Source: Acanthosoma haemorrhoidale
Taxonomy: Eukaryota > Arthropoda > Insecta > Hemiptera > Acanthosomatidae
Direction: 5' to 3'
Length of the DNA: 64,000 nt
Assembly (NCBI GenBank): GCA_930367205.1
Contig: OV884014.1
Location: forward strand, 69,729,104 to 69,793,103
Position 1 is the first letter of the stretch. The number at the start of each line of letters is the position of its first letter. The notes under the pieces are model-generated. The model was given only the letters and a program-made list of their open reading frames with translations, had not been told where the DNA came from and did not search any database. A program made the position numbers and the translations under genes. Shown here in pieces: positions 25,300 to 39,000 of the stretch.

Positions 25300-28200
25300 A
25301 AATTGTATGTAATTAATTAGGAGGAAAAAAGAATAACATCCAATAAATAAAACAAACTTAGACTTGTAATTATAAAAGTTATAGTATTAAATGCTCCAGT
25401 ATTTTATGGTTGTATCACTTATTATTGTAAGCTGACCAGTCATCCTCCTTTCAGAGGACATTCTTTCATTTGTAAATTCTGTCCTTCGTCAAAAAGTGTC
25501 ATAATTAATCCGTAAACCTCCAGATTCAATCGATGCCAAGCCGATTTGTTGTATGTGATGTACTTGTATTTGACATGACGATTTGTCAAGGAAATACAGA
25601 ACAGGGAAACGAGTTTTTTCAATTACTAATGATTTTTGGGCAAGTGAGTTTGGACAAATTAAGATTGAACTACATGCAGCACCTGCCTTAAAATTCAATA
25701 TGAAGTGTATTTCTTGTACGGGTATTTTTAATATATTGTTAGATCATGGATTGTTAAAAAATATTCATTCATTGGAAAAGAACTCATTTAAATAATAATT
25801 AATAGGCATGTAAGTATAATTATAAATATAAAATGTTGCAAATTTTTTTCATTATGCTTTTATTATATCTGTGCTCAGATAGCATAGTATTATGTCACTT
25901 TTCCCAACAAAGAGTTTTTTTTATATTCTTCTAAGTACATAAGTGTTATGAAAAATCACAAGGTTGTTTTAGACGAGTGAACGTACTACCAATGATAGTT
26001 GGATAATACTTACAGTCTCTTTTTATAGTACTTATAGACTCTAGAATGTGAAGACAAAACTTCTTTATAGGTAAAGTGACATAACTTTTTGCCATCAAAT
26101 AAAATTTTATGCTTCTGTCTGCATTATTCAGTTTCTTTTAGGAAACGAAACAACAAATCTAATTAATTTATTTTCTGCAATTAGCAGTTAATTAGTGTAA
26201 TTAGCAGCACAAATATTCAGCCAGATTGGAAAACATAATAAATTAAGAATGGTCTAATAAACAAATAATAAATTTCCAATTTTAAACCAGATTTTTTATT
26301 CATAACCAAAAACAATGATTCTAATAAACCAATTGTTTTATTTTACTGATTAGAATCTAACTTTATACCAAGATATTTAAAAATATGTTTTTAGTTCGGA
26401 ACATTTTTTTCTTTACTTTTCCCACAGGGAGCCGTGAAAGAATCATTCAATTTGTCAACTCCCTCTAAAATAACTTAATACTAACTAGTTGATCTAAAGA
26501 TAAGCTGTGTTTTTTTCAGACCAGAGCTGGGAGCTCGTAATTAGCTGTTAATTTAGAAATGAGTGTTTGTCGGAAAAATGTTACATTTTCATCAGATTTG
26601 TTAATAGACGACATTTGACAGGACGTATGACTGCATCAGGTCCTGGTGTGAGATGGTAAGATCAATCCACTTACCTAAGTCAATATTCGGAAAATATACA
26701 TCCATTCATATCTAAAGCTATATTGAGGACCCATTTATTGTTGCGGCAATATGAAAAATACTGTCATTATTAATGTTCTCTGTATTTAATTAATTACTTG
26801 GTAATTAAAAAAACCTGTCTATCATGAGTAGCATAGCAAATTAAAAAAATTGATTAAAATATTCATTATAATAGTGTTTGCAAATCTGACTCCACCTGTG
26901 TTTTTAGATAGTCATGATAAAGTTCATGTTAGCTCTGATTGGTCATTAATAAATTAATCAAATCAAAATTACTAATCATCTGGACTATATCTATATCATT
27001 TCAACTCGTATAATATTTTCTATGTGTTTCCAATCAAGCTGGAAATAACTATTAGAAAAATATTTCTAAATAGTGTTAGAAATACACAGTTTAGAGTGAA
27101 ATCTAGTTTAATATAGGCAAGTTAGTTCTTTTTTTTTTAGAAAAAAAGGCTGTTGTACCAACTTCTTCACCACGAATAAATAGAAGTTCCCCTCTACTCG
27201 GCCCAGAAAATATCCACCTATGTTTTCATAATGATAACCTTCTAAAGGTGTCAGTTAAGAGAGGGGAAAGAAAGGGCCGCCTATTAGGCCGCCAGCAAAG
27301 GTCAAAGACCACAGGTCTCCCCATACTATCTCTTTCTTGACCCTCGCCAGGTCGTAGAGACCCTAGCCCACGTTGGGCGTCTTCCCCCTTGGGGCGACTT
27401 GAGAAAAGCTTTCTATATTTTTTGACAATTTTTAGGTACTTGTAAAAAATAAATACGATTATATTTTTAATATAAGAAATTCTTTATAACCAGTTAATAT
27501 TATTTATTTTATAGCAGTTTTATTTGTGATTAAGATAATCATTTAGATAATTTTATATTCATTTCAATTCAGGAAAGTTAATGAAGAGTAAGAAACAAAG
27601 TGAGAAAAGGTCCCAGGAAAATAAAAATACAACAGGTTTGCTAATAAATATTTAATTAAGACGTGCAATGCATAGTTTATCAATTTTCTTTATATTGATA
27701 ATGGAAACAAAAGAAAAATATAAATAAATAATATTAACAATTTTTTACGAATGCTTCATTAAAGTAAAATTGTAAAGGGTTGTAAAAAAAAATCTACTTA
27801 TGGGTTAACCAGCATGGTATATGCTGCATAATATTATCATGCACTTAATATAATATAAATATGAATATTACATATTTTAGTTACAATTTGGTTGAGAACT
27901 TTATTAAATATAATGTAATTGAGGGAGTATAAATTTTCATAATATGTTCAAATTTCTGGACGGTGAATAATTTTTATTTTTACAGAAGTTCTGTGAATAA
28001 AAGTGAGTGATTCCCGATTGGATAACCCACCTGATCAGGTCTGGCCTTAATGAGAGTACATCAGGGTGTACAACTTTAATAACTCAAGCAAAATTTATTG
28101 ATAAAAGTACATTGAAAAGGCGAATAAAATCGATGGGCTATTGAAGTTAAAGGGCATATAACGCTCATGCTGGTTAATGTGTAAGTAAAAAACAAATGAA

Positions 28201-28950
28201 AAAAAATTTACTTTAGAAAAAAAACTTTTTAATTATTTATCTAATAAATCTTTAAAAAGCAAAGAAAAAAAAATTAATAATTTAATGGATTTATTGTAAT
28301 ATCACCAATTTTATTTAATATATAGCTCTTTATGGTATCTGTTCATAACAGATTTAATTTAATAAAATATATTATTTTTTTCTAATAATGAACCAATGTC
28401 CATCCACACGATAGTCAACATTTTCAAAAAATGCATTAATTTTTCTACACGCATCTATAGTGTGGGGTAAATGCATCTAATTAATAACTATTAAATAATG
28501 ATAACAGAGCACAAGGAACCATAAGGAACAAATTACAATAAAAATAATATAATACAAATATACACTTAGACAGAATTCATCACAGTACACAAATTTAAAA
28601 CAATGAAGACATTAATTATATAATTAGTAAATGTGTAAGAACCCAGAGTTTGTTATCTATATCAAAAGAGCCTCAATAATTCATGAAAATAGATTTGAGT
28701 GGATGTGGGATAGATGTATGAAAGATGTTAAATTATTATCAAATTCGTTTATGGATGACATTTTGACATAAAATGCATGTCTGAATTATATGAAAAAAAA
28801 AAGGAAATGTTAAGAATACTGCAAGAATGTTATTGACAAGCATAAAAATAAAAGAAAGGTATGTGAACCTCACAGTATACAAAACATTACATAGATGAAT
28901 CTGTTGATCACTTAGTAGTTATTTATTATTATTAGTCAATAAAATTCTTA
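25300..28950. other. Intergenic DNA between MED13 and VPS8
   Basis: A+T-rich with no supported gene. A G+C-richer fragment at about 27190-27410 (containing GGGCCGCC and a run of CCCTCGCC-like words) interrupts it and is probably a repeat remnant. Open stretches at 25440-25800 on both strands have no recognisable product. Confidence 0.4.
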
Positions 28951-28954
28951 CAAT

Positions 28955-28960
28955 TTTATT
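28955..28960 (-). terminator. Poly(A) signal for VPS8
   Basis: AATAAA on the - strand (TTTATT on +) about 400 bases beyond the VPS8 stop. A second copy lies about 30 bases further on at 28922-28927. Confidence 0.55.
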
Positions 28961-29367
28961 AACATCTCCCTCCCCTTGTTATCAGGCATGATGCAGACAT
29001 CAATCTGAGTTGATTCCCAACAAATACATCCACTCAAATATAAATTCGCAGATATCTATGAACTCAAAAGTTTTATAAGAATACATATTGAATAAATAAT
29101 AACTGAATAGCAGACAAGAAGAAAAAAATATGATAACGATTGAGCTATGACAACGGAGCAGGTCGCTGCTATACATCAGTCGGAATATATGAAGTGATGA
29201 GCTGTACAAACGTCAATGGGTCTCCCATACAGAGGGGCGCTTCATTTTGGTATGAAAGACTAGCTGCGGGCCAGCTCTGTCCCGCTCAATGGAATGTTTA
29301 GCCAGCCAGCTACGCCGGCTTCGATCTCTTGTTTCTGTATACCTATCTATTGGCAACATCGATTGGT

Positions 29368-30088
29368 CTAGGAATCCTTGTAGCATTCTAAGCACTTGGT
29401 GTTCGGAAGGATGCATTCCTCATGGTAGCCGTGCCCACATCTATAACACAGAATTTCATAACAGGTTTTGACAAGACATACCTAGGTTCATGTTATAAAT
29501 ATACCTTAAGTTAGAGTTCAATATAAAGACCTATTTAAAAAATTATGCAAATATTAAACATTATTTATGATTAATGCATTTAGGCAATATACTTAGTCCA
29601 CTTGCATAGAAGCCCTTGATCTAATAATATGATATAAACAATATACATCTTTCCTGACATTACTATTTTAAACAAATCAATGATATAGCTGGATGGTAAA
29701 GATTATAAATAAAAACACAATTCTGCAATACACAGTGGATTGTATACTACTGTTGCAGAAACAATTTATGATGCGCAACATTTGATAAATGATGAAGTGG
29801 AGTTTCTTTTTCACCCGGTTTAGTCAAATTTATTTAGGATTATTTTCACAGATTTATAGGAACACTATCGTATAAGAAATTATATTGGACTTTGTGGGAA
29901 GACGACTTACCTGAACAAATAGAGACAAGAAGAGAATGGTCCACTACATATGTGGCAGGACTGCGGAGACCTGCAACCTATTTTTGCTTGCTCCAGAGCT
30001 GCAGCTAGTTCTCCGTGCAGTCCACTCATATGGAGTCGTTTTGTTGCCTCAAGCATTCTCTTCTGGTGTCGACATTTCACAAACAAAC
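29368..30088 (-). other. VPS8 RING finger split across the last two exons
   Basis: Exon 22 (30088-29911) carries the first zinc pair, CHIC, and ends with two bases of an arginine codon. Exon 23 (29440-29368) completes it and carries CGHGYHEEC and CLEC before TAG. The joined finger has the C-x2-C ... C-x-H-x2-H-x2-C ... C-x2-C layout, with a shorter first loop (11 residues) than in vertebrate VPS8. Confidence 0.85.
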
Positions 30089-33000
30089 CTACAAGCATGA
30101 ATAAGTTTAACCACCTCTTTATCTCGCTGTAATGATTAGGTGGGGCTGAGGCGGCTGTTACTTTTAAACTTAATTTCAGGACACCGGATTTACTACTTCT
30201 TTATTCAAGTAGCTACTCATTCACCCTTAGGAGGCTGAGTGAACCCAAAGAAAAAAACCTTATTAGGGGAGGCAGGAATCAAACATGGGTCTTCACAGTT
30301 AGAAGCTGGCATGCTAACCACTAGGCTACGGGGAAGCCTGGTAATGCTCAATAGGAAATCATAAGTGTTGGGAAAATGTGTTATCTGGAGCACATATATA
30401 ACATAGCAAATATGTTATAATGAGCAGCATACTGGAAAGTTAGTATTTTCTTTATCTTTAGAACAGGAGGTAAAGCACAGAAGTACTGTATCAAATAGTC
30501 ACAAGAGCATGAATGAGTAGCTAATTGAATAAAGAAATTTTGAATAAGATATTGAAAACCAAAAGTAAGGCTGAGAGGTAGGTTAGCACTAACAGTGCTA
30601 CTGTGACTTACCTCTGTTGGGCTTACCTCTTCATGATGTGTTGTACCATAGAGTGAATTTTTAAAAATCTAGAGATGAAATAAACCACGAATAATGAAAA
30701 GTTATGAAAATAATGATAATGTTACCTTTATGGGAAAAATTTCTAGAACTGCAGGTATTGTTTAATTTAAATAAAATTAAGACATATGTTTTTTAAATAA
30801 ATATGTATCAACAATTAGCTAAATTATGCACAGTTAAATAATAGTAGAGTCTAAACTGGGTATTATTAATTTTTTAGAAAATTAGATTACTCGATCAAAG
30901 AGATAAGTAATACATACCTAGAAATATAAAAGAAGTGGCTAAATACCAGACTGAAAGGGCCAAGTAAAAGAACTAAAGAAATAGAATGACAGTCCAAAGC
31001 AGGCCTCATACAAATACTACCAATGACGTAAAATTAAATGAAAGCACTGGGAAAACCAAAGTGTCTACACCCAATAAAGGGAGCAAGTGTAGCAACAAGA
31101 CAGGAAATTCTTCAGGAAAAAACTCTGTAAAAATTAATACAAATAGTGATAGATTCTATGCAAAGATTGGTGAAGTGTTCAGTAGAGATGAAGTAAATAA
31201 GGGAAGCAATAATAAAATAGCCGCCAAAAATAAAAAAAAGACAGAATCGCCAAAGACTAAGGCAGCTAACGACGATGAAATTGACCTAATTTCAGATATG
31301 ACAGAGCGGGAGAAGACGCAGTGGGTCGAAGATTACCTCAGCCATCTGCCGGAATACAGCAAGATTGGAGACCCAGTCTCAAGCAAAACAAAACTAAAGA
31401 TCAGCCAGAGGGCAGACAGTGCAACATACTTGTATAAAACACCAATGTTAACTTATATGAAATCAGACTTCTTCAATAGTCCGTACATAGTCAGCAATAT
31501 CACAAATTTTTCAAAGAAGAATCATTCCTTTAATAAATATCAGACATGGAAGATAAGAAGAGAGAACCTGAAGATTTGCGAAAAAATTAAAAACTTAGAA
31601 AGCAGAAAATCTTCAACTGGTTTATATCAGCTGACAGTTACAAAACCAAAAGATTCCCGCAACAGTAAAGCCATAAACAGGTCAATAGAAAATCAAAGAA
31701 TCAATGCAGAGAACATGGCAAGCTGACATTTCTTATTTATTAACATAAGTTGTAGACAAATCATTTTCTAAGATCGGCTAACAGTCTCTCAATTATTAAT
31801 TTTTATTCATACAATCACATTCTATAAGTCAATGTACCCTCTCCTCATGAGACATCACCTTCTCAAGATGATATATCAACTTTGAACTAACTTAAATATC
31901 ATCAAAATTGTCACTACTGAATCGGCAACTTTTTAGAAATAAAATAATAATTCATCATTCCATAGTTTTGCCTTTTTCAGTTAGAGGAATGGTTAACTTA
32001 TTTTATATATTGCATTCATATAAAGTTGCCAATTTAGTAATGACAATTTTGATGACAGTTGAGTGAGTTCAATGTTTACACCATTTAAGTCCAGAAGATG
32101 CCTTAAGGGGTGAAGAAGTGTTCACTTATATATTAAGATTAATTTGATAGATAATTTTCTGGACTCAGAAGAAAAAGCCTAATAACATGGTATTCAATGT
32201 TTTTAAAATTAAATAAGTCATTAGTATAAATGTCAATTAATTGTTAATAATCCTGTTATGCTATTATTCCAAATTAAAATGTTTCAGGTATTGAAATATG
32301 TGATTAATAAAATTAAAAGAACACCAAACAAAAACGCTCCATGGTATAATCGTAAAGATATGAAATATGTAAAAAGTTAAAAAAAATATATATAAAAAAA
32401 GTAATAAAAATACTAGAATATGCTCCTAATGCTTTTATTCCCAATATTTAAATAGTTTAAGTAGTAATTTTATTTTGTTATCTCTAATTAACACCCTTTT
32501 TGACTTTCGGTATTTGGAGTGCAAAAGGGTCAGGAGTGGTCCTCCAAATTTTAAATTTGGTAATCGTCTTTTTTTAAAATAGTAATTTTAGTTTTAGTGA
32601 TTTTAGAAATTTTAACTCATTAAATGAGGTAAGTACCAATTATACCTTTAGTACTTTCTACTCCTGATCAGTAGAGTTATTGATGGGGAAGGGACAGTTA
32701 ATCCAAAGAGGTAAGAATACACAAGAGTTATAGTATTGGACTAAACAGGGTCAATAAAGAAGCAAATATAAATTTGTTACTTGAGTATAACAAAGTTTTG
32801 TCCAGTAAACCTGTTTGCAGTTACATTCACATGTTCTCTTCACTTAAAATAAACACACAATAATGTCTCAACAACCTCCTTCACTCGTGCAACATGCACT
32901 TGCAGAATAATTATTCAAGTAGTTACTTATTTATCCTAATGAGGCTGAGTGACCCACAACCAGACCCCACCCCCAAAGGAAAAATCCTTGGAGCAACTAT

Positions 33001-36000
33001 GAATCGAACTCAGGTCTTCACACTCACAAGTCAGCATACTAACCATTATTAGACCACATTGATGTTATAATTTTGAACTATGCTTGTCCGAATTATGCTG
33101 AGTACAAACATATCTTCTTATTAATTCTTAAGAATCAGAGGATCTCTCCTAACTGAACCACCCTATTGATTGGAAGAGTGCCTTAATGGAGATCAGTTCC
33201 AAGATTCTTATCTTGAATGTACTAACTTTTTTCTTTGGTTAATAATCATAAAACCATGTCAAGTAATTATACCTATATTAATATTGCTCATAAAACTGAT
33301 CAGAAGTGTGCTATGTGTTTGAGTGCAACTCAGCATGTATTTGAACAGCCATATTTCAAAAATATAGACTACATTTTATGGGAAGGGTACTAAGCAAGTA
33401 TGGAAAGCAGTCATGAAAAATCTTCAGTGGGTGCATTTCATACATTTAAATTGACGAGTAGTCAGATCAAAATGATGTAAAAGAATAGAAGTTGGAGCAT
33501 GAATAATTGGGTTAAAAAATTAATTTATTTTCCTTACTTTAGTTCAAATCACAAAGCTAATAAAATTTCAAAAATAAAACATATTCTATGCAATTTATTT
33601 TGTTTCTGTAAACACACCCAATTTTTTTAATTTGCTTTTCTCTAACCTAGAACTTTATATGCCCAGTTTTGTCTGTGATCTATTATATACAACAGATATC
33701 CTTACCAAATATTCTTTTTTAAATAAATAAAAACTCACATCAAGAAATGATAAATTTATTTACCCATGATTAAAGCTCTCAGTTCGCCTAACGTTCCACG
33801 GCTGTGCTGCATCAGCAAGTGAAGTTCCGACACTAGGTTCAGGTCAGCATTGTTCAGAACCTTTTGCAATAATTCTATAAACAGAAAAAATATAAAAACT
33901 TGAATTTTCAATTTTCAAAAAGGAGTTGAATAAAAAGAATTATTAGCCAAACTATAAAGGTTAGTTTGGTTTATCAACAATAACTTACACTATAATGATG
34001 TGAATGGACTGTATTTACAAAGGTGATTTCTAAACGAACATATTATACTTAAAGGCCTTTTAATTAATATTAAAATTACGATATTTTACAATAAAAAATT
34101 CTATTGTTTGATAAATACATCCTACAGACAAATTATTAAATAGAATGACAAGACTAGAGTGAAGCTATTAACAAAAAAAAAAAAATGCAAAAAGAACACT
34201 GTACCTATGCGTCAATTTGTAGCATAGTTTTTAACTACATAAGTCAACTGACCTATGAACGGTGAGAAGGTCTTAATGAAGAAGTACATAATTAGGTTAT
34301 ATCTCCCTGTGGCTAATGTTGGTCGGTCGGCAGTCTGCAGGACTTGGCCCGATAATACGATGGTTAACATGAGTAAACTGGTTGTCTGGTTGAAGACAAA
34401 TATGGTGGAGTTGTTCCATTGTCAGATTGAACTCCATAATTAACAAGGAAAAATGTTTCTCATTTGACAAGTGATGGAAGGGAGGGGGATACAGGGTTGC
34501 CAACACTGCACAGTCACAACACTCACGATTCTGATGCCACTTAACTAATATATTGTTGTGATATTTGATATTGTGGAGTTTTTATATAATATTAATCCAA
34601 CTTATCAAGAAGGCAAAATAAAAACAAGTGAGAGTGTATGAAAAAAACAATAGATAGTACACTGGTTGTTGTGATGATGAAAACACAGACATAATTACTC
34701 ACTAGTTTTGGGACCAGCCCGTGATAATATAGTTGTTGTTTGTGAGAATAAAAAACACACAGAGCATTATACTCATCTAGTTTTGGGATCAGCCCGTAAT
34801 ACATGTTATTAGCGTGAGATTGAGAGTAAGAAAAACTTAAAAACTTTGTTGGTTAGTGGTTATTGACTTGAAGCGGAACGGAAGAGAAATAGCACGAAGA
34901 GAAGAAGTATAAATTTGATTAAAAAGAAGACCATTGAAGAAGAAAATGAATCGAATCAATAGACAAGTATTTATAAAATTAATATAAGTTTATTTTTTTA
35001 TGTTTGTAAAGTTAAATTCATCTTTTTTGCCAGAATTATTTTTGTTAATAGAACCTAATAATAAATAATAAATAAAATAAATTAAAAGTAAAAGTTAACA
35101 ATAAAACTAATATATTTGAAGAACGTAATAGTATACTATACAACGTATTACATTTTACATGTACTACTTGATTCCTGAATACAAAGAGCAAAGCAAATTG
35201 ACAAGGCTAGGACTCAAACTACTAAAACGTAAACAATTCTTAGTAACTTTAATTTGACAACATTGCAGAACACTTTGACTTGACTAATGGTTCGTTCACA
35301 GGGATTGCTCAGTTAGAAGAGCTCATGACCAGATATAAAGAAGTTGGGTACAAATCATGTCGCCATATTTGGCTGATAATTATAAAAAGCAGTGGGTAAT
35401 GGAACACAGCAATTAATTACTAGATACTGAATACAATAAATTAATATAACAAACCTGTGGAATTTAGTTTTAGTAGGCACATGAGAAGAGGCATCCACGA
35501 TGTTTTAGAATCTAATACTGTATTTCCTCGCTGCGCCAAGCTAACAAGCTCTTCAGTCATTCGTTCAGTGTCTTTCTCCCCCTGAAAAACAGTCATGAGA
35601 CACAACTCAAGAAAACCAACATCACATTAAAATATTTCTTATCAATTAATCACTACCACTTGAAAACCAGTTTTTTGAAACTTAGAATTCGTGGTTGTGT
35701 TGATGTATTAGAAATAGAAATAACCACTACACTGATACTTATTGGAATCATAGCATTCTTAAATGATTACTATAAAATAAAATAAAATCATAGGTCACAC
35801 AAGTGCTATTAAATTAAAATATATAAAAATTCCAAATAAACTTGTCTTTCAAGATCACTAAGGTTTTCAGTACTTGAAACTGTAGAAATACCAAACGTTA
35901 TTGGTTTATCAAATTCAGTAGTTTTTAATAATGCGTTTATATGCTCAACCTTCACAAATTAACAGTAGTGGATCAAATTGAAAAGATAACCCTCAAGAAT

Positions 36001-39000
36001 GTCAAGGGTTTACTGATTGTGAGTACAATAAAATTACAAGTAAAACTACAGCTTGTATTTATACTTAATATATGTATTATAATAAAAGATATTATATATT
36101 ATAGAATAAATACATTCTTGATAGCTGTTTGCAGCCTGGAGAGAAGGACATTGAAAGCACCTTGAACATCTCCACTCCTTTCCAATAATACAGCAGTGAC
36201 CTCATCCAAGCCTCGCTCCTGGCAAACCTGACAAAACAAACATTAAAATGCAATTGTCAGAAAAACATTATATAAAATAATCATATAATTACTCAACAAA
36301 AGCTAAGTAACTTGATAGACCCACTATTTTAAAAGTTATATATCTGATATAAATCAAATGACATTTGAAAACCGATTCAGTGAGCACTAGAAAACTAACT
36401 TTATGGTAACCCGTCAGCTTTAACCGTTGGGGATGACAGCCGAGAAACATCGTTGTACGAACGGATACAAAGCAATAAAGCTATAAGAGACAGAAGGTGG
36501 GTGTTTGGTTTTGGAGACAATAAACAGTTGTGAATTGAAAAGAACATTGATTATTCATGATGCAGCTAAGTAAATAATTGTAAGGTACCAAAGAAAAATA
36601 GTAATGTAACATTTATTAGATGACATGTGAAATTTTCAAATGGGAGGTGTTGGACCTGAACCCTGATATTAAATATGGCACATTTTGTATTTTTTAATTT
36701 TGTAAATGAAGAAATTAAAAAAATTGCCCCTAATTATTTTATTATCTTTAAATATATAATTTCAGTACAATAGAAAATAGATAAGTGTGAATATGCTACA
36801 AACGATTCAAAGCCAATAGACCAAGCAGGGCAAGGATTTAGTTCAATAACATACATAAAATATTTTAGAGTATCACAACCTCATATATAGCCCCTTCCTA
36901 TCTGATTTTAACCCCATTACTCCACTCAATTTTCACAAAAGCCTGAGGAAAATCTATCAAGGCCTTTGATATGTAGACTCCCAATAAAATCTACGTTAGA
37001 ACATTTCTTTGGACATAAAAAATATCTAATGCACCTAAAATTTCACAAATTTTATATAAAAAAAAAACTATGACAGGAAAGCAATACCTTGATAGCAGGA
37101 TCTAATTCAATGTTGTCATGCGATTTCACCACTTGAAGTACCTTGTTGGGTTCAAAGCGGCACATCAGGCACACATACCTGGTCATATGCTCCGTATCCA
37201 AGTCACTTTCCTCTCTGAAATAATTAAAACAATCAGATAAAGAAGTCATCACATTCAAACAAAAGCTGGAAGAATGAATTAATCTTATGAAGATTCATCC
37301 AACTACAATCAAATTAAAAAGATTTAATTATTTTATAAAACAAGTTAATACAAAGTTTTTTCCAAATCAAAAGAATTTTTTTATAGCAACCAAAATTTGT
37401 TTACATCAATTACAAACTAAATTGTATTTTTGGAAACGGATAGTGTAGTGATATATTTTGTATTCATATTAAACATATATTAAAACAATTCAATTAAATG
37501 GCAACAGGCAGTGTTATGGGGCCTAGATTAATTGGCTTGGGTTTCAGATATCTGTGCCTTGTTTTATCATCAGTCAGTTGGTAATTAGCAATGGAGAAAG
37601 ATGTCAGTTGTTTTCTAGACTCAATAGAAAGCAGTTCTTTAGATCGAGAGAGGACATTTGTATTGAAAAACTGAAGGGAGTATAGTTATTAAATGAGAAG
37701 AAATTTTTGTAATAATATTGAGATAATGATCAAAAGTTTAAGCAAATCCGAAGTGATTGGGTTCCATTGATCTACCATTCTTATTTAAGTGTTACCAATA
37801 TAATCAGAGTAAGATAATCAAATCAGTGAAGACAATCAATGATCTGGTGAATGCAGTAAACAAAATTATTGACAGTATATGAAGACAATGCAGTAAATAC
37901 ATTTAATCAATTTTATTTATTAATTTCAAATTTTTAATTAAGAGTAAAAAACCAACCGGAAATATAAGCTTATGAATATAGAGATAATAAAGATTTTTTT
38001 GACAAACATAGATGTTTAAACTTAAGCCCAAACATTATATTTAAAATCAAATCAAGACAATATAAACAAAAGTAAGGACTTATAAAGTGAAGATCAACAT
38101 CAACAGATGTCTTAACTTCAGGTCAGCGGGGTTTTTAGATTAATTTCTTAAAACTTAAAAACTAAATGATTGGGAAACAAAATACTCTGTAATCATGAGT
38201 ATTAGATAGCATTTTCAAAGAGAGCAGAGGACCAAACACCTAGGATAATAATAGATTTTGTTTTTTTCAAACAAATTAGTTCTGAACAAGATTTAACCTT
38301 TCAACCAGAAGATAAGGAACTTACATCATACCATGCAGGAACGGATAAAGCTGCTCATCACTAAGTTTGGAGATTATATCCGATATAGTTTGCGGCATAT
38401 GCCTCACCAAGAGCTGCCCTGTCTTCATAGCGTCTATTTGAACTAATTCCTGCAACACAAACAAATTAATTGAAAATTTTTCTGAACCAAAAGTAGATAA
38501 ATACAATATTTTTTTGTTATAGATAAACCACATTTTCTGCCTTTAATGGGGGTACGTAAGGGCAGAAAAGGCCAACAAACAATTATTAATATGTATATTA
38601 TTCTTTAGGTGAAGCGAGTACATTAATGATCAGAAGAGAATATCAGGAAATCGGCTTAGGTTAGAGAAAGAGAGTAGTTAGGCTTTCATCAAATTTATAA
38701 ATGGACGACGTTATGACATACTCATTCAACTCTCTTGCTTCATTGAATATATTATTACGTTTTTAATCTTTTCGATTATTTATATTTACTTTTTTATACC
38801 TGAGGTTTTATAGAGGTTCTGTTAATATATGAAATAATTCTGGCAAAAGGAAGATTGTTTAATAACAAATTGATTCATGAGTTACACGTATGTTATAAAT
38901 TTACAATGTTAAAAAAATATAGTTACAATGTACCTTGCTATAATATTTACTGGCCAGTTTTACTAATTTGTTTTCTACGCGTGGTCTTCTTTGTCTTCAT

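Noticed and set aside
30275..30330. tRNA gene candidate from box A and box B words
   Set aside because: No acceptor-stem pairing or anticodon loop, and the sequence is repeated with a longer body, so it is a SINE.
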